Shown piece after piece: positions 1-6,006 of a stretch of DNA of 6,006 nt (position 1 is the first letter of the stretch; the number at the start of each line of letters is the position of its first letter). This stretch comes from Bacteroidales bacterium (GTDB taxonomy: Bacteria > Bacteroidota > Bacteroidia > Bacteroidales > VadinHA17): contig DOZA01000113.1 of assembly GCA_003518245.1 (NCBI GenBank), positions 1 through 6,006 on the forward strand. The letters run 5' to 3'. Position numbers and translations under genes: made by a program. The notes under the pieces were generated by a model. The model had not been told where the DNA came from, searched no databases, and saw nothing but the letters and a program-made list of their open reading frames with translations.

Positions 1-1591
1 TCAGTTCTGCCCTTATAATTGGCAACTCCTTATCCCCTGCCGCATTCTCAACGATCCTCTTCCCTGACTCCTCAGGCCACCTGTTAAGCCTTATCTCATA
101 CTGTCCGTCACTTGCCACATTAATAACCCATATTTTACTGCCTCTCCTTGAGAAAGCATCATGTGAATAAAGGGTAACAGGGTTTTCATGTTCCGACCCT
201 ACGTATATTTCAGCATACCAGTCCGGGGCAGGAGCGTTCTCGTTCCACCATCTTTTATATTGCTCATATAAGTCACTTACAACATCAGGATGCTTATCAG
301 CAATATCATTATGTTGTCCCGGGTCAGCAATAATATCATAAAGTTCATCCTTTTCACGTTTAACCAGTCTCCACCTTTCAGTCATAACCTGGTACTCCTT
401 GTCTTTTACCGGAAACTCTACTCTCTGGTTATGAGTAATAATAGTTCTGTCGGGCCATTCATTAATTTTTCCATTTAACAGAGGCACAAGGCTTTGTCCG
501 TCATAATCGAGATTCTCAGGAGTCTTAAGATTGCATAGGTCTATAAGAGTAGGCATAAGGTCAATATGTGCTGACAGCGCATCAATGTCCCTGCCTCCTC
601 CTATACCTCCTCCCGGCCATCGTATAAAGAAAGGGACCCTGTGTGCATTTTCATATCCCCAGATTTTACCTCCCCGCATTCCTGCACTGTAACCTTCCAG
701 GGGATAACCCGTTTCAAAATCCATAACTATACCTCCAAACCACGGGCATGGCCCGTTATCAGTCATAAATATCAGAATAGTATTATCCTCAAGTCCAAGG
801 TCTTTCAATTCCTTTCTCAGCATAGCAAAATCCTCATCTATCTTGCTAACCATACCATAATAATGTGCCAGCCGATCAGAAACCATATTCTCATACGGTT
901 TAACATATTCTTCGTCTACCCTAAGTGGTGCATGAGGCACATTTGTTGATATATAGCAGAAAAACGGATTATTTCTGTTTTCCCTTATGTATTTAATAGC
1001 TTCAGTAAACCAAACAGTATTGCAGTAGCCCTCATACTTTTCAAATACCCCATTATGAACGTATGTATCATCAAAATAATCATTACCCCAATAACCAGGA
1101 TTTCCTCCCACACCTCCTCCTCCATGCACAACAGATTCAGAGAATCCCCTGTCCTTGGGTCTGAAGGGGTAATTTTCTCCAAGGTGCCATTTACCAAAGA
1201 TCCCTGTTTCATAACCATTAGAATCAAATATCTCTGCAATAGTTGTCATCCCTTCCCTTAGAAGTGATCTTCCACCAATAGTATGCCACACTCCGGCATT
1301 CAGTGAATAACATCCTGTCATCAGAGCTGACCTTGTAGGTGAACAGCAAGGATCAACATGAAAATCTGTAAAGCGTACACACTCCTCATATAACTTATCT
1401 AGGTTAGGAGTTTTTACATAAGGGCTGCCATGCGCTCCGATATCTCCATAACCCTGGTCATCAGTCATAATTAAGATCACATTCGGAGGCTGTTTTGAAC
1501 ATGATGCCAGCAAAAGAGAAATCATCACTAAAAGCATTAATGATCTTATGCCAGTGTTATTTATAGAGAATAATGATATAACAGGTTTCAT
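1..1591 (-). CDS. S1-family sulfatase lipoprotein (arylsulfatase-like), 3' end beyond the window
   Basis: This is a formylglycine-dependent sulfatase that hydrolyses sulfate esters, probably on a polysaccharide. I translated it by hand from ATG at 1591; the frame stays open for 530 codons to base 2 and the stop lies off the window. Residues 1-31 are a lipoprotein signal peptide with lipobox LLASC (Cys31), so the enzyme is membrane-anchored in the envelope. Residues 37-50 hold the N-terminal metal site (NVILIMTDDQGYGD). CSPTR at 83-87 fits C-x-P-x-R with Cys83 as the formylglycine precursor. GKWHLG lies at 133-138, NVPHAP at 217-222, TDNG at 277-280 (Asp278/Asn279) and MRGGK at 305-309 (Lys309). 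All expected active-site residues are therefore present. The C-terminal part includes a WRLVKREKDELYDI segment (407-420) and a WVINVASDGQYEIRLNRWP segment (488-506), usual in this family. It starts 29 bases after the unknown lipoprotein gene, which suggests co-transcription. No Shine-Dalgarno is visible. Family call is firm; substrate is unknown. Confidence 0.95.
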   Translation of the reverse strand, partial: MKPVISLFSINNTGIRSLMLLVMISLLLASCSKQPPNVILIMTDDQGYGDIGAHGSPYVKTPNLDKLYEECVRFTDFHVDPCCSPTRSALMTGCYSLNAGVWHTIGGRSLLREGMTTIAEIFDSNGYETGIFGKWHLGENYPFRPKDRGFSESVVHGGGGVGGNPGYWGNDYFDDTYVHNGVFEKYEGYCNTVWFTEAIKYIRENRNNPFFCYISTNVPHAPLRVDEEYVKPYENMVSDRLAHYYGMVSKIDEDFAMLRKELKDLGLEDNTILIFMTDNGPCPWFGGIVMDFETGYPLEGYSAGMRGGKIWGYENAHRVPFFIRWPGGGIGGGRDIDALSAHIDLMPTLIDLCNLKTPENLDYDGQSLVPLLNGKINEWPDRTIITHNQRVEFPVKDKEYQVMTERWRLVKREKDELYDIIADPGQHNDIADKHPDVVSDLYEQYKRWWNENAPAPDWYAEIYVGSEHENPVTLYSHDAFSRRGSKIWVINVASDGQYEIRLNRWPEESGKRIVENAAGDKELPIIRAEL

Positions 1592-1620
1592 CGTATAGGT
1601 TTTTTGCTAATGTTTTTAAT

Positions 1621-3282
1621 TTATTTTGCTATTTCCTGTGCAGTAACGATAGGAACATAACCATTCTCAAGGCCATCAGGGGGAGTTACTATAAGGGCAG
1701 GATCTATTGCTACAAGAGCTTTCCCGTCTCTAGGAGCAGGCATATATTCTTTGTCAATAGTAAAGTTACTGTGCATCTTTTCAATAAAGCTCTGAAATTC
1801 TTCTCTGGAGGCCTCGCTCCATACGTCTCTATACTGCTGTAGTGAAGGCTGATCAATAAAACGATACCAGTAATAAGTTACTTTTGAACCATCAGCCAGG
1901 TATGCATAATAAGGACCTGCTTCCGGTCCAGGCGTCCCCCAGGAACCTGTCTGCGGAGATGAATAATTATTCTTATTAACCGCAGGTTTGAAACTTAAGG
2001 ACCTCATTTGCGGGGGAACTTCTGAAGCAGATACAACAACCCGTTCTTCTCCAATATCCTTATAATAACGTGGAAATTCCCCATTTGGACTGAGTGGGCT
2101 ATTTTTCCACTGTAAGCCAAAAGTATAAGTATCAAAAACAGCTGTCTCCACTACTTTATCTATCCCACTCAGATTTTTTCTCTCACTGGTCTGATGAAAA
2201 TTAATCGGTGAAACTTTGACCTCAGCCATATAGCATGCATCTTCAGAAGTTTTAAACCTACCTGAACATTCACTACCTCCCTTGCGCCATTCGAGTATGT
2301 CTGCAGCCAATGCCTTATCAGAATAATATCTTATATCCTGCATCAGGACCGTCCGGCCATTTTCATCAACAGGATAAATAAAATCAGGCACCTTTGAATA
2401 AGTTATACCATTTTCATCAGTTGCCTCGAAATACGGTACTGTATTAAATTCCTGTGCTCCCCCTCCTGATTTACCTTCCCTGGCATCAAGACCCCGGCCG
2501 TAATCAAAAGTATAATCTTTTGATATCTTGCTCCATGATTCAGGAATAACAAATGCAACAGGTCCTTTAAAATTGTCCAGAGCAAGGAATAGGGTCCAGT
2601 GCTGGTCGCCTGTAGGAGGCGGGCCTTCTTTTTTATCCATCAGAGGTAAAGTCATCCATGAATATCCAAATAACTCCCCGCTAGGATTATCCTGGAATGT
2701 AAAGCCATCGGGTGGGATAATAAAATGATTACTAAGCTGTGCTATACCCATTTTATCATCATCACTTGCAGTTGTCTTGTTGGACCATCCAGGTGATATA
2801 AGATAATTGCCTGTGTAACAGTCTGGGACACCAACTATTTGAAATTTGGGTGGTTTATAGCCAGCACGAAACTGTGTGGATCCCCACATACCCAGGCCAC
2901 CTTCTATTGTTTGAAATACTGATCCGTAAGTAGGGCCGCGCTCATCCCAGTTATCCCTGGCATGTGTCCCTGGCGGACATAATGGTACAGTTTTATTATC
3001 ACTGTTATCCGGGACTATCCATGTAGAAGCAAGTCCAATCTGGAAGTTATCGATAGGTTCAGGCAATATTGGATAAACAGCCACATAGAACCCTATCCCG
3101 GCACCGTAGCCAGATTCGGGTTGTGGTGCATCTGCTGATATATATCCCATAAGTCCGGATCCCTGAAATAGTTCCTGCGAATATGAATAAATCATATTGT
3201 TTCCCTCTTCAGGACCAGTGGCACAGGATGTCATAAATATAACTGATATTACAATAGTAATAATTATTGGTACTTTCTTCAT
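1621..3282 (-). CDS. Large lipoprotein of unknown function, paralogue B (downstream copy)
   Basis: I do not recognise this family. From ATG at 3282 the protein has 553 residues and ends at TAA (1621-1623). MKKVPIIITIVISVIFMTSC (1-20) is a classic lipoprotein signal, with lipobox MTSC and Cys20 as the lipidated residue; Glu-Glu follows at +5/+6. An in-frame GTG at 3300 would add six residues, but AAGGA abuts that GTG and cannot serve it, so I prefer ATG. The mature part is rich in Trp, Tyr, Gly and Pro, with no internal membrane segment. Landmarks shared with the upstream paralogue are HARDNW (107-112), DDDKMGIAQLSN (174-185), the run beginning TGDQHWTLFL (224), WSKISKDY (250-257), DYGRGLDAR (260-268) and WYRFIDQPSLQQ (472-483). 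It ends with a Pro-rich tail containing YVPIV. Cysteines are at 102, 155, 339 and 350; the first three match the paralogue. It could be a glycan-binding protein or an uncharacterised enzyme acting with the flanking sulfatase and GH95-like enzyme. That is inference from context only. Confidence 0.9.
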   Translation of the reverse strand: MKKVPIIITIVISVIFMTSCATGPEEGNNMIYSYSQELFQGSGLMGYISADAPQPESGYGAGIGFYVAVYPILPEPIDNFQIGLASTWIVPDNSDNKTVPLCPPGTHARDNWDERGPTYGSVFQTIEGGLGMWGSTQFRAGYKPPKFQIVGVPDCYTGNYLISPGWSNKTTASDDDKMGIAQLSNHFIIPPDGFTFQDNPSGELFGYSWMTLPLMDKKEGPPPTGDQHWTLFLALDNFKGPVAFVIPESWSKISKDYTFDYGRGLDAREGKSGGGAQEFNTVPYFEATDENGITYSKVPDFIYPVDENGRTVLMQDIRYYSDKALAADILEWRKGGSECSGRFKTSEDACYMAEVKVSPINFHQTSERKNLSGIDKVVETAVFDTYTFGLQWKNSPLSPNGEFPRYYKDIGEERVVVSASEVPPQMRSLSFKPAVNKNNYSSPQTGSWGTPGPEAGPYYAYLADGSKVTYYWYRFIDQPSLQQYRDVWSEASREEFQSFIEKMHSNFTIDKEYMPAPRDGKALVAIDPALIVTPPDGLENGYVPIVTAQEIAK

Positions 3283-3361
3283 AAACTTAAAGATTTTCAC
3301 TCCTTATCTGTTCTTCATTGTTAATTACCTTCATTTTACTTCTTGCTAAAACAGCCAGAAC
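3283..3361 (-). other. Intergenic gap between paralogues A and B
   Basis: Seventy-nine bases if paralogue B starts at ATG 3282, or 61 if it starts at GTG 3300. It contains AAGGAG on the minus strand (3300-3305), which overlaps the GTG and sits about 17 bases before the ATG, too far for a standard Shine-Dalgarno. No terminator stem and no Bacteroidota promoter pattern were seen. Confidence 0.5.
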
Positions 3362-4975
3362 CTATTTCTGACCTATTACTATAGGCACATAACCAATTTC
3401 ATAACCTTCTGGTGGCTGAACCAATAGTGCAGGATCCAGTGAAACAAGGGTACCTGTACCCGGGGGAGCCATATATTCACTATCTTTCAGCCATTGAGCA
3501 TGGATCATTTCGACAAGTAACTGCAGGCTCTCCTTCTTTTCATTGCTCCAGTTAAACTGTTGTAGTGAAGGCTGGTCTATGAAACGATACCAGCAATATG
3601 TAACAGTAGAGCCATCAGCCAGCGTGACAGTCTCAGGTGCGGAGACGGGTCCGGGATCGGACCATGAGCCAGCATCCGGAGAAATGTATGGAGTGCCTCT
3701 TTCAGCAAGTTTAAATTCTTTTAATACAAGTTCAGGGGGTACATCTTCTGCAGATACAGGTTCTTTTATACCGTTCCCCACCTGCATATAATACTGAGGA
3801 AAATTCCCTGGTTCTGTAACCTGGCTATTATTCCATTTCATCCCAAAAATATTTCCCGGGTATATATATGTATCAAATATACGATCCATGTTTTCCAGTT
3901 TAACACCATCCTGATCAAAATCTGGCATAGAGGTAGTCAGCTCAGGTTCCCATGTACCTTCAGGTTGAAATTTTCCTTCACACGATTCTCCACCATTCTG
4001 CCAGGCCTTAAAAGTATTATATAAAGCATCCTTTGAATAATACTTCACATCCTGAACAAGGACAGTCTTACCTTGATCATCTACAGGGAATTGCAGTTGA
4101 GGTATCTTATAATAGACAGTATCCCCGGTATTACCTGCCATTATTTTCGGCACAGTGTTTATCTCAATAGCTCCACCTCCCATCACACCCGGTCTGGCAT
4201 CCAATCCACGACCATAATCAGGTTTGTAGTCTTTTGATATTTTGCTCCATGTTTCCGCAATATAATAAGCAACAGGACCTTTAAAATTCATTGAGTTGAG
4301 GAAAAGAGTCCAGCTCTGATCACCGGTTGGTGGCGGCCCTTCAGTAGCATCCATAAGGGGTAAAGCCATCCATGCATACCCCAGGAACTGACCGTCCGGG
4401 TTGCCCTCGAAAGTTAGACCATCAGGCGGCACCAGCAAACGGTTGCTTAACTGCGCTATTCCCATCTTATCATCGTCCAGAGGCTGTGAGCTACGAAAAA
4501 ACCCCCAGCCGGGAGATGCTATCTCGAAATCATAGCAGCTGGATGTAGCATTCATGCTGAACTTGGGAGAACCATAACGGAACTTGTTACCCGCCCAGTA
4601 TCCCAGGCCTCCCTCAATAGTCTGAAACACACTACCCCAGGTAGGGCCTCTTTCAGGCCAGTTATCTCTTGCATGGGTTCCATTCGGACAAAGTGGAAAA
4701 TCAACATCTGAGTTTTCAGGTATAATCCACGTGCTGGGCAATCCTATCTGAAAGTCCGCCAGGGGCTGTTCTATCAGAGGCCATACAGCAGAATAAAAAC
4801 TTATACCTGCACCATAATCTGCCGGAGGTTTAGCTGAATTATAACTTATATATCCGTGCAAACCCCTGGATAATTCTGAAAGTACATAAGTATCTACCTT
4901 GTCTTTACGGTTTTCAGAACACGAATAAAGAATAATAAAGATAACAGGTAGTAAATAAAATCTGTTCCTCATCAT
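3362..4975 (-). CDS. Large lipoprotein of unknown function, paralogue A (upstream copy)
   Basis: The protein has 537 residues from the first ATG (a second ATG follows immediately at 4972) and ends at TGA or TAA-type stop just before 3365. Residues 1-19 form a lipoprotein signal with lipobox LYSC (Cys19), followed by SENRKDK. No Shine-Dalgarno precedes it. The mature chain aligns with the downstream paralogue from about residue 40 to the C-terminus. In residues 96-126, after the conserved LC, 27 of 31 positions from PNGTHARDNW to GGLGYW are identical; in residues 216-261, 36 of 46 are identical. Cysteines are at 96, 147, 332 and 461; the first three are conserved, while Cys461 replaces a Tyr in the paralogue. 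The region 335-430 is the most divergent. It starts 50 bases after the GH95-like gene, so it is probably in the same operon. I recognise no known domain. Conserved acidic and aromatic clusters (DDDK, DYGRGLDAR, GDQxWTLFL) would be first candidates for a binding or active site, which is inference. Confidence 0.92.
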   Translation of the reverse strand: MMRNRFYLLPVIFIILYSCSENRKDKVDTYVLSELSRGLHGYISYNSAKPPADYGAGISFYSAVWPLIEQPLADFQIGLPSTWIIPENSDVDFPLCPNGTHARDNWPERGPTWGSVFQTIEGGLGYWAGNKFRYGSPKFSMNATSSCYDFEIASPGWGFFRSSQPLDDDKMGIAQLSNRLLVPPDGLTFEGNPDGQFLGYAWMALPLMDATEGPPPTGDQSWTLFLNSMNFKGPVAYYIAETWSKISKDYKPDYGRGLDARPGVMGGGAIEINTVPKIMAGNTGDTVYYKIPQLQFPVDDQGKTVLVQDVKYYSKDALYNTFKAWQNGGESCEGKFQPEGTWEPELTTSMPDFDQDGVKLENMDRIFDTYIYPGNIFGMKWNNSQVTEPGNFPQYYMQVGNGIKEPVSAEDVPPELVLKEFKLAERGTPYISPDAGSWSDPGPVSAPETVTLADGSTVTYCWYRFIDQPSLQQFNWSNEKKESLQLLVEMIHAQWLKDSEYMAPPGTGTLVSLDPALLVQPPEGYEIGYVPIVIGQK

Positions 4976-5025
4976 TTAACTAATTGATATTTTTGTAAAT
5001 ATTAATATCCTTAATGCCAGTTATT
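4976..5025 (-). other. Intergenic gap between the GH95-like gene and paralogue A
   Basis: Fifty AT-rich bases. I see no GC-rich stem with a T-run (no intrinsic terminator) and no Bacteroidota-type promoter (TTG near -33 with TAnnTTTG near -7) on the minus strand. A short AT palindrome (atattaatat, 4999-5008) is not meaningful in such composition. The gap is consistent with transcriptional read-through. Confidence 0.5.
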
Positions 5026-6006
5026 CTATTGCATCACAATACTCAGAGTTATCGGTTTGTCCTTGTTAAGGAATATTGTCCTTCCATTACTTCTTCCTGA
5101 TACTTCAATCCTGCCACTTCCATGATCAACTGAAATATTTTTTATTTCCGATGGTACAACAAGTTCTGTTTCCTGGTCCTTTGCCGACACAAGTGTTACA
5201 TTAATGTTCATGTTATCCCAGGAAAGTCTTTGTATCTTTATCTGTCCGCGACATAAAACACCTTCTATACTGCCTTCAGGAAATTCTGAAGGTAGAGCAG
5301 GTAACAATGATACTTTTCCAGGGTCAGAAGCAACCAGCATCTTAATCAGTACAGCGGGCATACCACCACTAATATCCATATTAAACAGTGACCTGTGGTT
5401 ATGCATTGATGCAAGATTATTCAGCCAGAAACGGTTTACCAGGTGCTGAAGACATTCATATACCAGTTCCCCTTCCCCAAGACTGGCAGAAGCCTGCCCC
5501 AGTTGAACAAGACCGAATGACATGAATCCTGAACGGCTACCTCTCCAGTGTTTATCAAGTTTATATTCAATGCTTTTCCTGAATGCTTCCTGAAGCTCTT
5601 TGCTTGCCTCTATTTCAGGACTTATCCCATCATATAAAGGATAAAGCTGTGAAGAATGCCGGTGTGCATCATTATTCGCCAGTTTTGGTGTAAGCCATTC
5701 TTTTATTATGCCATCTTCATCAATCATATAAGGGGGCATTTTTTCAATCATTTTCTCCCACATGCTGATCTTATCCTTGTTAACACCCAGTTCCCTGGAT
5801 GCAGAGATAGTATTTGTTAACAATTCTTTTGCAACAGCAACATCCATAGTTGCATTAAATGTCCCCTGCGAATTGGTATTACCAGGTGCATTTTCAGGTG
5901 ATTGTGTCGGAGAAAAAACATACCGACCATCAGGTCTCTCATATAAATAATCCTCGAAAAACAAAGCAGCTTTTTCCATGAATGGCAGCGCGTGTTCAGC
6001 TAAAAA
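5026..6006 (-). CDS. GH95-like glycoside hydrolase (alpha-L-fucosidase/alpha-L-galactosidase type), C-terminal 326 residues, 5' end beyond the window
   Basis: The frame is open from the right edge (first full codon at 6006) to TAG at 5026-5028, giving 326 residues. Met at 5979 is internal, not the start: nine coding residues precede it. GH95 enzymes are usually about 750-800 residues, so more than half is missing. Visible numbering follows. FSPTQSPEN (31-39) matches the GH95 ...SPxxSPEN motif; its Glu38 is the likely counterpart of the general acid. KEWLTPKL (102-109) and HRHSSQLYPLY (115-125) match the family's EWxxDxxxxxHRHxSHLYxLYP region. NHRSLFNMDISGG (203-215) matches NLFxxHPPFQIDGNFGG, with Asp211 in the place of the base-activating Asp. 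Then comes GVLCRGQIKIQRLSW (249-263), the usual start of the C-terminal beta-sandwich. The catalytic Asn pair of the family would lie upstream, off the window. Substrate may be alpha-1,2-L-fucose or alpha-L-galactose; several motif positions are atypical, so specificity is open. It is the first visible gene of the cluster. Confidence 0.85.
   Translation of the reverse strand, partial: FLAEHALPFMEKAALFFEDYLYERPDGRYVFSPTQSPENAPGNTNSQGTFNATMDVAVAKELLTNTISASRELGVNKDKISMWEKMIEKMPPYMIDEDGIIKEWLTPKLANNDAHRHSSQLYPLYDGISPEIEASKELQEAFRKSIEYKLDKHWRGSRSGFMSFGLVQLGQASASLGEGELVYECLQHLVNRFWLNNLASMHNHRSLFNMDISGGMPAVLIKMLVASDPGKVSLLPALPSEFPEGSIEGVLCRGQIKIQRLSWDNMNINVTLVSAKDQETELVVPSEIKNISVDHGSGRIEVSGRSNGRTIFLNKDKPITLSIVMQ

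Larger units (their letters stand above)
1621..4975 (-). repeat. Tandem gene duplication (paralogues A and B)
   Basis: The two lipoprotein genes are head-to-tail copies separated by 79 bases. Similarity is visible even at the nucleotide level: 2516-2536 and 4231-4251 differ at one base in 21 (ctTTTGATATcTTGCTCCATG type), and the stretch near 1839-1870 closely matches that near 3561-3592. Protein conservation runs over the full mature length, while signal peptides and the middle-to-C-terminal linker differ. This points to an old duplication kept under selection, not a recent or assembly-made copy. Confidence 0.9.

Noticed and set aside
641..949. A 102-codon plus-strand ORF.
   Set aside because: It lies antisense to the conserved TDNG and MRGGK region of the sulfatase and looks like a chance frame, with no family likeness.
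985..1239. An 84-codon minus-strand ORF inside the sulfatase.
   Set aside because: It is in another frame on the same strand; the true frame encodes recognisable sulfatase motifs (GKWHLG, HGGGGVGG) across the same bases.
1..1591. Possible frameshifted or broken sulfatase.
   Set aside because: Codon-by-codon reading from 1591 gives 530 uninterrupted codons with every expected motif in one frame; the gene is only cut by the window edge.
3283..3300. GTG start at 3300 for paralogue B.
   Set aside because: AAGGA directly abuts it, leaving no spacer, and the ATG at 3282 gives a cleaner MKK-type lipoprotein signal; it cannot be fully excluded.
3543..3791. Plus-strand ORF of 82 codons (also similar short ones at 2528-2728, 5204-5449 and 5762-5950).
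   Set aside because: All are antisense to well-conserved coding sequence, with no recognisable product.
4999..5008. Palindrome atattaatat as an operator or terminator.
   Set aside because: It is pure AT in an AT-rich gap, with no GC stem or T-tract, and is likely to occur by chance.
5026..5979. A complete 317-residue gene starting at ATG 5979.
   Set aside because: The frame stays open to the window edge and the family motifs correspond to the C-terminal part of a much longer GH95 enzyme, so this Met is internal.

Overview
The window holds four protein-coding genes, all on the minus strand and tightly packed, so transcription runs from right to left. The gene order in transcription direction is: the 3' part of a glycoside hydrolase family 95 (GH95)-like gene (cut by the right window edge), two paralogous large lipoproteins of a family I do not recognise, and a lipoprotein sulfatase (cut by the left window edge). 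The gaps are about 50, 79 and 29 bases. None of them holds a convincing terminator or promoter, so one transcript is the simplest reading. No RNA gene, insertion sequence, CRISPR array or prophage feature was seen, and no stretch above 300 bases lacks a gene.

The organism is most likely a member of the Bacteroidota, probably one that degrades polysaccharides in a marine or gut setting. The reasons are the lipobox signal peptides on three consecutive genes, AT-rich coding sequence with many AGA/AGG arginine codons, the lack of usable Shine-Dalgarno sequences before the starts, and the pairing of an S1 sulfatase with a GH95-type enzyme. That pairing is typical of polysaccharide utilisation loci (PULs). 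No SusC/SusD pair or regulator lies inside the window, so PUL membership is inferred.

Region by region: 1-1591 is the sulfatase, open for 530 codons to the window edge. 1621-3282 and 3362-4975 are the paralogous lipoproteins, which are strongly similar along their whole length and so form a tandem duplication. 5026-6006 is the GH95-like C-terminal part.

As a working model, the sulfatase removes sulfate esters and the GH95-like enzyme cleaves alpha-L-fucosyl or alpha-L-galactosyl residues from a sulfated glycan. The two unknown lipoproteins would bind or process the same glycan at the cell envelope. The roles of those two proteins are not known from sequence, and they are the most interesting content of the window.
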